Of a stretch of DNA of 10,429 bases, positions 1 to 8,114 are shown one piece after another. The first letter of the stretch is position 1. The number at the start of each line of letters is the position of its first letter. The translations under genes were made by a program, and so were the position numbers. Below the pieces are notes generated by a model that worked only from the letters and a program-made list of their open reading frames with translations, had not been told where the DNA came from and did no database searches. Origin of the DNA: CAZBZG01 sp964496245 (lineage in GTDB: Bacteria > Planctomycetota > SZUA-567); the NCBI GenBank assembly GCA_964496245.1, contig CAZBZG010000169.1, forward strand, positions 1 through 10,429, written 5' to 3'.

Positions 1-5
1 CGCGA

Positions 6-578
6 ATGGAACTCAAGGGAAGCCGGACCGAGAAGAACCTGATGACCGCCTTCACGGGCGAGAGTCAGGCCCGGAACCGGTACACGTACTTCGCCAGCGC
101 GGCGCGCAAGGAGGGATTCGTGCAGATCTCCAAGATCTTCGAAGAGACGGCCGACCAGGAGAAGGAGCACGCCAAACGCCTCTTCAAGTTCATGACCGGC
201 GGCGAGGCCGAGCCTGCAGGCGCGTTTCCGTTCGGCGTGATCGGAAGCACGGTTGACAACCTCAAGGCGGCAGCCGCCGGCGAGCACCACGAGTGGACCG
301 ACATGTACCCCGCTTTTGCCAAGGTCGCCCGCGAGGAAGGTTTCGGGGAGATCGCGGACATGATGGCTTCCATCGCCGTGGCCGAGAAGCAACACGAGGA
401 GCGGTACCTGGCGCTCGCCAAGAACATCGACGACGGCACGGTGTTCAAAAAGGACAAGCCGATCACCTGGCGGTGCCAGAACTGCGGGTACGTGCACGAC
501 GGTGCGGAAGCGCCCGAACTCTGTCCGGCCTGCGCGCACCGGCAGGCCCATTTCGAGGTCTTGGCCGAGAACTGGTAG
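6..578 (+). CDS. rbr: Rubrerythrin (diiron peroxidase with C-terminal rubredoxin-like domain)
   Basis: A cytoplasmic non-haem peroxidase that reduces hydrogen peroxide to water with electrons from rubredoxin. The 190-residue length matches classical rubrerythrin (about 191). Residues 1-145 form the ferritin-like four-helix domain. All expected diiron ligands are visible: E19, E52 with H55, E93 with E96, and E127 with H130. Their numbering is within one residue of the Desulfovibrio vulgaris protein as I remember it. Residues 155-190 hold the rubredoxin-like Fe(SCys)4 site as C157-x2-C160 and C173-x2-C176, with the short 12-residue spacing typical of rubrerythrin rather than rubredoxin. The start ATG lies 5 bases from the window edge, so its ribosome binding site and any operon promoter are out of view. 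It heads a run of redox-defence genes and is followed after 40 bp by a ferritin-like gene. The family call is very secure; the operon's true first gene is not known. Confidence 0.97.
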   Translation: MELKGSRTEKNLMTAFTGESQARNRYTYFASAARKEGFVQISKIFEETADQEKEHAKRLFKFMTGGEAEPAGAFPFGVIGSTVDNLKAAAAGEHHEWTDMYPAFAKVAREEGFGEIADMMASIAVAEKQHEERYLALAKNIDDGTVFKKDKPITWRCQNCGYVHDGAEAPELCPACAHRQAHFEVLAENW

Positions 579-618
579 ACGCTCTCGATCGCGTACCTGC
601 GCATGGAAGGAGTGGCTC

Positions 619-1083
619 GTGACAGAATGGAATCAGTGGACGTCTGCAGAGGAACTGCTGGACTTCGCGATCCAGCGGGAAGAGGAGGCCGCCCGGTTCT
701 ACCGGGAACTGGCCGGCCAAAGCACGAGTCCCGACATGCGGGATGTGTTCGAAAGCTTCGCCCGCGAGGAAGACGGCCACAAAGCCAAGCTCGAGCGGGT
801 CAAGGCCGGCGGCATGCTGGCGCCGGCGGACAAGCCCGTGCAGGACCTCAAAATCGCCGACTATGTTGTCGAGCAAGAGCCGGACGGCGAGCTCACCTAC
901 CAGCAGGCGCTCCTCCTGGCCATGCAGAAGGAGAAGGCGGCGTTCCGCTTCTACGCGGACGTGGCCGCGCGCGTGGACGAGGCGGACCTGCGCACGCTGC
1001 TGGAGGGGCTCGCCCAAGAAGAGGCCAAGCACAAACTCCGGTTCGAGATCGAATACGACGAGGTGATTCTCAGGGACAACTGA
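619..1083 (+). CDS. Ferritin-like diiron protein (rubrerythrin-related, no rubredoxin domain)
   Basis: A 154-residue cytoplasmic protein made of two ferritin-like half repeats. Half one has ExxAxxFY (E21 to Y28) and ExxH (E51, H54). Half two has the same pair: E105 to Y112, and E135, H138. These are the usual diiron ligands of the rubrerythrin/ferritin superfamily. No CxxC pair is present, so it would need an external rubredoxin as electron donor, if it is an oxidoreductase at all; iron storage or sensing are alternatives. I chose the GTG at 619 because an AAGGAG sits at 607-612 with six bases between, and the codons further upstream in this frame belong to the end of the rubrerythrin gene region and do not look like protein. 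The frame contains no ATG near the start. It lies between rubrerythrin and desulfoferrodoxin and resembles the ferritin-like gene at 3324 in plan. The superfamily is sure; the exact reaction is unknown. Confidence 0.9.
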   Translation: MTEWNQWTSAEELLDFAIQREEEAARFYRELAGQSTSPDMRDVFESFAREEDGHKAKLERVKAGGMLAPADKPVQDLKIADYVVEQEPDGELTYQQALLLAMQKEKAAFRFYADVAARVDEADLRTLLEGLAQEEAKHKLRFEIEYDEVILRDN

Positions 1084-1104
1084 ATCCGAACGAGAGGAGA
1101 CGAG

Positions 1105-1479
1105 ATGGCAAAGCGCCTGGACATCTACAAGTGCGATTTCTGCGGGAACGTGGTCGAACTGGTGCACGGCGGCGCGGACGCATTGGTCTGCTGCAACGAG
1201 CCGATGAAGAAGCTGGACGAGCAGACCGCCGACCAGTCGACCGAGAAGCACGTGCCCGTGATCGAACGGATCGACGGCGGGTACAAGGTCACCGTCGGCT
1301 CCACCCTCCATCCCATGGAGGAGAAGCACTACATCGAATGGATCGAGCTCCTGGCCGGGGACAAGGCCTATCGCCAGTTCCTCAACCCCGGCGATGCGCC
1401 CGAGGCTGTCTTCCGCGTGGACGCGGACGCGGTGACCGCGCGCGAGTACTGCAACGTGCACGGGCTCTGGAAGGGCTGA
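1105..1479 (+). CDS. dfx: Desulfoferrodoxin (two-iron superoxide reductase)
   Basis: Reduces superoxide to hydrogen peroxide without releasing oxygen, the standard anaerobe alternative to superoxide dismutase. At 124 residues it has both domains of the class I enzyme. The N-terminal desulforedoxin domain carries the centre I cysteines C10, C13, C29 and C30. The C-terminal neelaredoxin domain carries the active-site centre II ligands H49, H69, H75, H119 and C116. E47 and K48 stand just before H49, the EKH arrangement in which Glu and Lys assist catalysis. These numbers coincide with the well-studied Desulfovibrio and Desulfoarculus enzymes as I recall them. An AGGAG at 1095-1099 precedes the ATG by five bases, 21 bp after the preceding stop. 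Peroxide made here can be removed by the rubrerythrin two genes upstream, and the rubredoxins downstream are the expected electron donors. Confidence 0.97.
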   Translation: MAKRLDIYKCDFCGNVVELVHGGADALVCCNEPMKKLDEQTADQSTEKHVPVIERIDGGYKVTVGSTLHPMEEKHYIEWIELLAGDKAYRQFLNPGDAPEAVFRVDADAVTAREYCNVHGLWKG

Positions 1480-1525
1480 CGGGGCGGATGACCGGAGCTG
1501 TGGCGGGGTGAGCCGGACGAACCAC

Positions 1526-1542
1526 TCCGCCCACCAGGCGGA
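1526..1542 (+). other. Small hairpin in the 81-bp dfx-zwf gap
   Basis: TCCGCC and GGCGGA form a perfect 6-bp stem around the 5-base loop CACCA, ending 18 bases before the zwf ATG and just ahead of its GAGAGG ribosome binding site (1549-1554). There is no T-run, so it is not a standard intrinsic terminator. It could be an mRNA processing or stability element, or chance in GC-rich DNA. Confidence 0.3.
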
Positions 1543-1560
1543 CGCAGCGAGAGGTACGCA

Positions 1561-3111
<1,551 letters not shown>

Positions 3112-3134
3112 GCGAGGGCGGCGGAGCAGGAAAC

Positions 3135-3296
3135 ATGCGGCGGTGGGCCTGCACGGTCTGTTCCTTCGCGTACGATCCGCAGGTGGGCTATCCGCCGGCA
3201 GACCTTCGGCCCGGCGTCCCCTTTTCCGCGCTTCCCGCAGATTGGCGCTGCCCGTGGTGCGGCGCGCCCAAAAGCGAGTTCGTGCCGGAGGAGTGA
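3135..3296 (+). CDS. Rubredoxin 1
   Basis: A 53-residue one-iron electron carrier of the cytoplasm. The iron ligands C6-x2-C9 and C39-x2-C42 have the exact 29-residue spacing of classical rubredoxins, and the fold residues Y13, P15, F30, P34, W37 and P40 are present. It has W4 where most have Tyr. Charges almost balance (about five basic, six acidic side chains), unlike the very acidic rubredoxin 2 at 3860. I chose the ATG at 3135 because it gives the family's standard length and has a purine-rich AGCAGGAAA upstream. A GTG at 3108 in the same frame is a real alternative: it overlaps the zwf stop as GTGA and has GGAGG at 3096-3100, and would add nine residues rich in Gly, Glu and Ser. Likely reduces superoxide reductase, rubrerythrin or the adjacent ferritin-like protein. 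Confidence 0.93.
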   Translation: MRRWACTVCSFAYDPQVGYPPADLRPGVPFSALPADWRCPWCGAPKSEFVPEE

Positions 3297-3323
3297 CCGG
3301 CCTTTCGGAGCAGAGGAGACCCC

Positions 3324-3815
3324 ATGGCAGCCAAGTTCAACGCGGACGAGATCTTCGAGATCGCGGAGCAGATCGAGAAGAACGGCGCAGCCTTCTACCG
3401 CAAGGCCGCGGAAACGCTCTCCGATGAGAAGAGCGAGGTGCTGCTTCAAGAACTCGCGGCCATGGAGGACGATCACCTGAAGACCTTTCAGCAGCTGCGC
3501 CAGGAGCTCACGGGCGGCGAGCGCGAGGACTTTGTGCCCGATCCCGAGGGGCAGGCCGAGCAGTACCTGCGGGCCTTTGCAGCGGGCCACGTCTTCGACC
3601 TCCAGGCCGATCCCGCGGCGTTTCTGGGGGGCGGCAAGACGCTTGAAGAGATTCTGGTCAAGGCCATTCAAATCGAGAAGGACAGCGTGGCCTTCTACGT
3701 GGGCATCGAGGAACTCGTGCCCCAGGGATTGGGCCGGGGCCACGTCAAAGAGATCATCCAGCAGGAGATGGGGCACATCACCCAATTGAGCGAGCGACTG
3801 CGGGAGGTGAAGTAG
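3324..3815 (+). CDS. Ferritin-like diiron protein, second copy
   Basis: A 163-residue cytoplasmic protein with two ferritin-like half repeats joined by a linker of about 55 residues. Half one has E18xxGxxFY and E48xxH51. Half two has E118xxxxxFY and E148xxH151. These are the diiron ligands of the rubrerythrin/ferritin superfamily. No cysteine pair is present, so it lacks a built-in rubredoxin domain. The gene lies between two rubredoxin genes (28 bp after one, 44 bp before the other), which suggests it accepts electrons from one of them (inference). The ATG at 3324 has AGGAG at 3314-3318. It shares the plan of the protein at 619 but the two differ clearly in sequence, especially in the linker, so they are old paralogues and not a recent duplication. 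The precise activity (peroxidase, oxygen reductase, iron handling) cannot be read from the sequence. Confidence 0.9.
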   Translation: MAAKFNADEIFEIAEQIEKNGAAFYRKAAETLSDEKSEVLLQELAAMEDDHLKTFQQLRQELTGGEREDFVPDPEGQAEQYLRAFAAGHVFDLQADPAAFLGGGKTLEEILVKAIQIEKDSVAFYVGIEELVPQGLGRGHVKEIIQQEMGHITQLSERLREVK

Positions 3816-3859
3816 AGCGCTGGACTCCCGTGTGCCCGCACAGAACAGGAGAATCCGTC

Positions 3860-4021
3860 ATGAAGAAGTATGTCTGCGATGTCTGTCAGTGGGAGTACGA
3901 CCCGGCCAAGGGCGCGCCGGACGAGGGCATTGAGCCGGGCACCGCGTTCGAGGATCTGCCCGACGACTTTGTCTGTCCCGAGTGCGGGGCGGGCAAGGAG
4001 GACTTCTCGCCGGTGGAGTGA
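3860..4021 (+). CDS. Rubredoxin 2
   Basis: A classical 53-residue rubredoxin beginning MKKYVC, with iron ligands C6-x2-C9 and C39-x2-C42 and the canonical DP, EPGT, FEDLP and CPEC segments. It is strongly acidic: I count fourteen Asp/Glu against four Lys/Arg. F37 replaces the common Trp before the second cysteine pair. The ATG at 3860 is preferred over an in-frame ATG at 3830 because it gives the family start and has AGGAGA at 3847-3852. It is the last gene of the redox cluster and is followed by a 209-bp gap. Expected role: cytoplasmic one-electron donor to superoxide reductase and the diiron proteins upstream. Confidence 0.96.
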   Translation: MKKYVCDVCQWEYDPAKGAPDEGIEPGTAFEDLPDDFVCPECGAGKEDFSPVE

Positions 4022-4060
4022 GTGCCGGCGGGTCCTGCTCTGAAACACAGCCCAGGCACT
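4021..4060 (+). terminator. Imperfect fold directly after the redox cluster
   Basis: AGTGCC at 4021-4026 pairs with GGCACT at 4055-4060. Inside it, GGG pairs with CCC and CTG with CAG, around a loop of about ten bases. The fold begins on the last base of the rubredoxin 2 stop codon. It lacks a following T-run, so a Rho-independent terminator is not proven; an end-of-transcript stabilising structure is equally possible. Confidence 0.35.
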
Positions 4061-4230
4061 CCTGTCCGGGGATGTATCGGTCGGGGGGATGCGTTTCCTT
4101 CGGGCGCCCTAGCCAAAGGCGATGGCGGCCGCGCGTCTGCAGCGGCATCGCTCATCCGCGGTCCGGCAGGAGCCGGACCCTCCGAGCCACAAGGGCCTCT
4201 TCGACCCGTACGACCTGAGAGGAAGCACAC
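4022..4230 (+). other. 209-bp gene-free leader before the RND gene
   Basis: The longest gap in the window. It holds the imperfect fold at its left end and a perfect hairpin at 4160-4179. Between them are G-rich runs around 4068-4090 and the palindrome GGGCGCCC near 4103. AGAGG before the ATG at 4231 is the ribosome binding site. A promoter for the envelope genes is expected here from the layout, but I could not identify convincing -35/-10 boxes. No reading frame in it looks coding. Confidence 0.5.
4160..4179 (+). other. Perfect 8-bp hairpin in the RND leader
   Basis: GGTCCGGC and GCCGGACC form a perfect 8-bp stem with the tetraloop AGGA, 51 bp before the RND start codon. The loop is itself Shine-Dalgarno-like. 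No T-run follows. It is the first of three compact tetraloop hairpins that sit at the borders of the envelope genes (others at 7190 and 9776). Confidence 0.5.
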
Positions 4231-7209
4231 ATGCTCGGCATCGTGCGATTCTGCGTGGACCGGCCCAAGACCGTGACGATCGGCATGGGACTGGTGACCG
4301 TGGTGCTCGCGCTGCTGGCGGCCCTGCCGTCCCTGGCGCCGGAGCGATTCTCGTTTCTCCACGCGGTCGAGGTCGACACCGACCCGGAGAACATGTTGCC
4401 CGCGGACGAGCCCGTGCGGGTCTTCCACCGCAACATGAAGAAACTCTTCGGGCTGCACGACATGGTGGTCGTGGGCGTGCTCAATCCCGGCCACCCGGAA
4501 GGCGTCTTCAACGTCAAGACCCTGCGCAAGGTGCACGACCTCGCGGAGTTCGCGAAGGGACTCACCTGGGAGAATCCCGAGGATCCGGACGGCCGGGTCG
4601 GCGTGATCGCCCAGGATCTTCTGGCCCTCTCGACCGTGGACAACGTGGAGTCGGCCGGCCTGGGCGCGGTCAAGTTCGAGTGGCTCATGCCCAAGCCCCC
4701 GGCCACGGCCGCGGACGCCGAGGCCGTGCGCGAGAAGGCCGGCCGTTTGCCCCTGCTCGCGGGCACGCTCGTCAGCGAGGTCGAGGAAGAGGCTGAGGGC
4801 GAGGTCGAGGGCGACGGAGCGGCCAAGCCGCCGCGGGCCACGGCGCTTTACATTCCGATCACGGACAAGGACCTGAGTTTCCGGGTGGCCACCGCGCTCC
4901 AGGAAAAGATCGCCACCTACCCCGACGACGGCGAGGAGTACCACATCACGGGCCTGCCCGTGGCCGAAGATACCTTTGGCGTGGAGATGTTCACGCAGAT
5001 GGGCATCTCCGCGCCCGTGGCCATGATCATCATCTTCCTGCTCATGGCCTACTTCTTCCGCAAGCTCTCCCTGATCGTCAGCCCCCTGATCGTGGCCATG
5101 GCCTGCGTGATCCAGACCATGGGGCTGCTCGTGGCCACGGGCCACACCATCCACATCATGAGCTCCATGATCCCTATCTTCATCATTCCCATCGCGGTGC
5201 TGGACGCCATCCACATCCTGAGCGAGTTCTTCGACCGCTACCAGGAGACCGGCGACCGGCGCGCGACCATGCTCAGCGTCATGGAGACGCTCTTCAGCCC
5301 CATGCTCTACACCTCGCTCACCACGGCCGTGGGGTTCGCGTCGCTGGCGCTCACGCCCATCCCGCCGGTCCAGATTTTCGGCCTGTTCGTGGCCTTCGGC
5401 GTGTTCATGGCCTGGTTCTGGACGATCACCTTCATCCCGGCGGCGGTCATGTTCATCTCCAAGGAGTCGCTGGAGGGCTTTGGCCTGACCTCGGAGAACG
5501 AGGCGGCCGAGGCCCGCTCGCCCATGGCGCGCCTGCTCGGCGCAGTGGGGCGCATGACGTTTGGCCACGCCCGGATGGTCGGCCTGGTGACCGCCGCGGT
5601 GGCGGCCGCGAGCATCTACGGGATCACGCAGATCCGCATCAACGACAATCCCATCAAGTGGTTCGAGCCCGAGCATCCCATCCGCGTGGCCGACCAGAAG
5701 CTGAATGCCCAGTTCGCAGGCACCTACATGGCCTACCTCGCGCTGTCCGCCACGGACGCGCCCGAGACTGCAGCCGAAGCGCTCGCCGCCCTGCGCGGAC
5801 GTCTGCCTGAGGCCAGGAAGCAGCTGACGGATGCGGGTTACGAACAGGTCGATGCCGTCTTCCAGGCTCTGGAACAGGAGGCCGCGTCGCTCGCCGCCGA
5901 TACCCAGCAGCGGGACATCTTCCTCGACCGGCTCGAAGGTTACGCCCAGGGCCGGGCCGACGCCAAAGAGACGGCCGACGCAGTTGTGGATACGTGGACG
6001 GAGGCAGCCACGTTCGTGAGCGCCGAGAAGCAGCGCGTCCAGGTCTTCAAGGATCCAGCGCTGCTCGAATGGGTGCGGGACCTGCAGGCGCATCTTCATT
6101 CGATCACGGACGAAGGCGACCGCGCGCTCGTGGGCAAGTCGAGCTCGGTGGCCGACGTGGTGTGCACGGTGTACCGCGAGCTCACGGGCGGCGATGCGGC
6201 GAACTACAGGATTCCCGAACGGCGGCAGGGCGTGGCCCAGACCCTGATGCAGTACCAGAACAGCCACCGGCCGCAGGACCTCTGGCACTTCGTGGAGTCG
6301 CCCGACGAGGCGGCCGCCGTGCCGGGGTATCGCAAGGCCAGTCTCTGGGTGCAGCTGAAGAGCGGGGACAACCGCGACATGGAGCGCGTGGTCGCGCAGA
6401 CCGCCGGCTTTTTCGATGCACACCCGCCGCCGCAGGCGATCGAGCCCGCCTGGTTCGGCCTCACCTACATCAACGTGGTCTGGCAGGACAAGATGGTCAA
6501 GGGCATGCTGATCGCATTCCTGGGAAGTTTTCTCGCGGTGCTGCTCATGATGATGGTGCTCTTCCGCAGCGCGCTGTGGGGGTTGCTCTGCATGGTGCCG
6601 CTCGCGGTCACGATCGGGCTGATCTACGGCCTGGTGGGCCTGGTCGGCAAGGACTACGACATGCCCGTGGCCGTGCTCTCGAGCCTGAGCCTGGGGCTGG
6701 CGGTCGACTACGCCATCCACTTCCTCGCCCGCTCGCGGGAGCTGCGGGCCCGGGAAGGGGCGTGGCAGGAGGCCGTGGGCGCGGTCTTCGGCGAGCCGGC
6801 CCGGGCGATCACGCGCAATGTGCTCGTGGTGGGCGTGGGCTTTTTGCCGCTCTTGGCCGCGCCGCTCGTCCCCTACCAGACCGTGGGCCTCTTCATCGCT
6901 GCGATCCTGCTGGCCGCGGGCGCAGCCACGCTCTTCATCCTGCCCGCGCTCATCAAGGGCCTGGAGCCGCTCTTGTTCCCGGCCACCGACCAGCGGGCGT
7001 TTCTGTGCAAGTGCGGCACGTGCATCTTCTCCGTGGTCGTGGCCCTGGGGCTCGTGGCCGTGAACGTGGTCGAATTCCTGAAGATGGGCGTCACCGACCT
7101 GACGTACTACAGCGCGGCTGCGCTGGCCGTGCTCTTCGCGCTCTGTTGCTCGGCGAGCCGCCGGGCTTCGTGTCGCCCGTCCCCATCTAAGGGTCCTCGC
7201 GGACCCTAA
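4231..7209 (+). CDS. RND-superfamily (HAE3/MMPL-like) inner-membrane transporter
   Basis: A 992-residue proton-driven exporter, probably of lipids or hydrophobic molecules. One membrane segment (about 14-36) leads into a periplasmic domain to about 250. Segments 2-6 follow at about 260-408 and segment 7 at 447-467. A second large periplasmic domain of about 290 residues precedes segments 8-12 at 760-908. The intramembrane acidic residues expected in the HAE3 subgroup are visible: D325 in VLDAIHIL and D826 in AVDYAIHFL. The two-fold repeat is therefore complete. Unusual parts are an acidic Glu/Gly stretch at about 183-198, a cytoplasmic-side CxCxxC at C926-C931, and two further hydrophobic segments (about 932-951 and 957-975), giving 14 in all. 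The last 20 residues are Arg/Ser/Pro-rich, and the other frame here stops at 7190, so a small frameshift near 7150 is possible. The next genes, LolA-like and beta-barrel, suggest a trans-envelope pathway. The substrate is unknown. Confidence 0.92.
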   Translation: MLGIVRFCVDRPKTVTIGMGLVTVVLALLAALPSLAPERFSFLHAVEVDTDPENMLPADEPVRVFHRNMKKLFGLHDMVVVGVLNPGHPEGVFNVKTLRKVHDLAEFAKGLTWENPEDPDGRVGVIAQDLLALSTVDNVESAGLGAVKFEWLMPKPPATAADAEAVREKAGRLPLLAGTLVSEVEEEAEGEVEGDGAAKPPRATALYIPITDKDLSFRVATALQEKIATYPDDGEEYHITGLPVAEDTFGVEMFTQMGISAPVAMIIIFLLMAYFFRKLSLIVSPLIVAMACVIQTMGLLVATGHTIHIMSSMIPIFIIPIAVLDAIHILSEFFDRYQETGDRRATMLSVMETLFSPMLYTSLTTAVGFASLALTPIPPVQIFGLFVAFGVFMAWFWTITFIPAAVMFISKESLEGFGLTSENEAAEARSPMARLLGAVGRMTFGHARMVGLVTAAVAAASIYGITQIRINDNPIKWFEPEHPIRVADQKLNAQFAGTYMAYLALSATDAPETAAEALAALRGRLPEARKQLTDAGYEQVDAVFQALEQEAASLAADTQQRDIFLDRLEGYAQGRADAKETADAVVDTWTEAATFVSAEKQRVQVFKDPALLEWVRDLQAHLHSITDEGDRALVGKSSSVADVVCTVYRELTGGDAANYRIPERRQGVAQTLMQYQNSHRPQDLWHFVESPDEAAAVPGYRKASLWVQLKSGDNRDMERVVAQTAGFFDAHPPPQAIEPAWFGLTYINVVWQDKMVKGMLIAFLGSFLAVLLMMMVLFRSALWGLLCMVPLAVTIGLIYGLVGLVGKDYDMPVAVLSSLSLGLAVDYAIHFLARSRELRAREGAWQEAVGAVFGEPARAITRNVLVVGVGFLPLLAAPLVPYQTVGLFIAAILLAAGAATLFILPALIKGLEPLLFPATDQRAFLCKCGTCIFSVVVALGLVAVNVVEFLKMGVTDLTYYSAAALAVLFALCCSASRRASCRPSPSKGPRGP
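7190..7207 (+). other. Perfect 7-bp hairpin at the RND/LolA-like junction
   Basis: AGGGTCC and GGACCCT form a perfect 7-bp stem with loop TCGC. It overlaps the last codons of the RND frame and ends five bases before the strong AAGGAGG of the next gene. It may set relative expression of the two genes by mRNA processing or partial termination; no T-run follows. Confidence 0.45.
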
Positions 7210-7224
7210 CGAAGGAGGAACGTT

Positions 7225-8097
7225 ATGAATCTACGGACCGGAACAGCAATTCTGCAGGGGGTCGTTCTGTGCTTGGCGCTGGGGCTTCTGTGGCTCGCCG
7301 AGCCGGCGGGGGCCGGCGAAGCCGAAGGCGGCGACACAGCCGCTGCAGAAACGCCGTCGGCGGACGAGATCGTGCGCCGGGCCAACCACGTCCAGTACTA
7401 CCAGGGCCGGGACGGCCGGGCCACGGTCGACATGACCATCACGGACAAGGACGGCAAGGAGCGCACGCGCCGCTTCGTGGTGCTCCGCCGCGATGGCGAA
7501 GAGAAGGACGACCCGAGCGGCAAGACCGACGGGGCGCAGAAGTTCTACGTCTATTTCCAGCGGCCCGCGGACTGGAACAAGACCGTGTATCTCGTGCACA
7601 AGCACATGGGCCAGGACGACGACCGGTGGCTCTACCTGCCGGGGCTGGATCTGGTCAAGCGCATCGCAGCCTCGGACGAGCGCACGAGCTTCGTGGGCTC
7701 GCACTTCGTGTACGAGGACATCTCCGGCCGCAATCTCACCGAAGACACCCACACGGTGGAGAAAATGACCGAGAACGCTTACGTGCTGCGCAACACCCCC
7801 AAGGAGCCCGACACGGTGGAGTTCAGCTACTACCTGGTCTGGGTCCACAAGAAGACCTTCCTCCCCTACCACACCGAGTACTTCGACAAGAAGGGCAAGA
7901 AATACCGCGTGGGCAGCGCCAGCAAGACCGAGACGATCGACGGGTACGTGACCGTGACCGAAGCCGTGATGCAGAACCTCAACACCGGCGGGAAGACCGT
8001 GGTCCGGTATTCGGACATCGACTACGACATGGATCTTCCCGAGAGCATCTTCACCGAGCGGTACCTGCGCAATCCGCCGCGGAAGCACTTGCGGTAG
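7225..8097 (+). CDS. Exported LolA-like protein (outer membrane lipoprotein-sorting type)
   Basis: A 290-residue periplasmic protein of the LolA-like half-barrel superfamily, whose members carry lipids or lipoproteins across the periplasm. A Sec signal peptide is clear: R4 in the n-region, a hydrophobic stretch at 8-25, and a likely cut after A30 (AGA/GE). The mature part begins with a low-complexity Gly/Glu/Ala stretch, then DEIVRRANHVQYYQG at about 47. Family-typical segments follow: DRWLYLPGLDLVKRI from D133 and SFVGSHFVYEDI from S155. No lipobox cysteine follows the signal, so it is probably soluble. The ATG at 7225 has a near-perfect AAGGAGG at 7212-7218, six bases upstream, the strongest ribosome binding site in the window, which fits need for more periplasmic carrier than transporter. 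It lies 15 bp after the RND gene and 17 bp before the barrel gene. Family placement is from motif memory; the cargo is unknown. Confidence 0.88.
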   Translation: MNLRTGTAILQGVVLCLALGLLWLAEPAGAGEAEGGDTAAAETPSADEIVRRANHVQYYQGRDGRATVDMTITDKDGKERTRRFVVLRRDGEEKDDPSGKTDGAQKFYVYFQRPADWNKTVYLVHKHMGQDDDRWLYLPGLDLVKRIAASDERTSFVGSHFVYEDISGRNLTEDTHTVEKMTENAYVLRNTPKEPDTVEFSYYLVWVHKKTFLPYHTEYFDKKGKKYRVGSASKTETIDGYVTVTEAVMQNLNTGGKTVVRYSDIDYDMDLPESIFTERYLRNPPRKHLR

Positions 8098-8114
8098 AGA
8101 GGAGGTGGTTGCCA

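Noticed and set aside
4115..4160. GGCGATGGCGGCC in the RND leader suggested a fluoride-type riboswitch start
   Set aside because: The required downstream CTGATGnC...CTAC part and the pseudoknot partner are absent, and the downstream gene is not a fluoride exporter.
4770..4815. GAGGTCGAGG-type near-repeats in the RND gene
   Set aside because: Short Glu/Val/Gly codon repetition in an acidic loop; too short and irregular for a functional tandem repeat claim.
3886..6720. A 944-codon open frame on the minus strand across the RND gene
   Set aside because: Antisense shadow of the RND transporter; extreme His/Gly/Arg/Asp content from the complementary codons and no domain motifs.
4231..7209. Assigning the RND gene as the hopanoid transporter HpnN
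   Set aside because: Overall HAE3 architecture is shared, but no hopanoid biosynthesis gene is in the window and the C-terminal extension differs; the substrate cannot be named.
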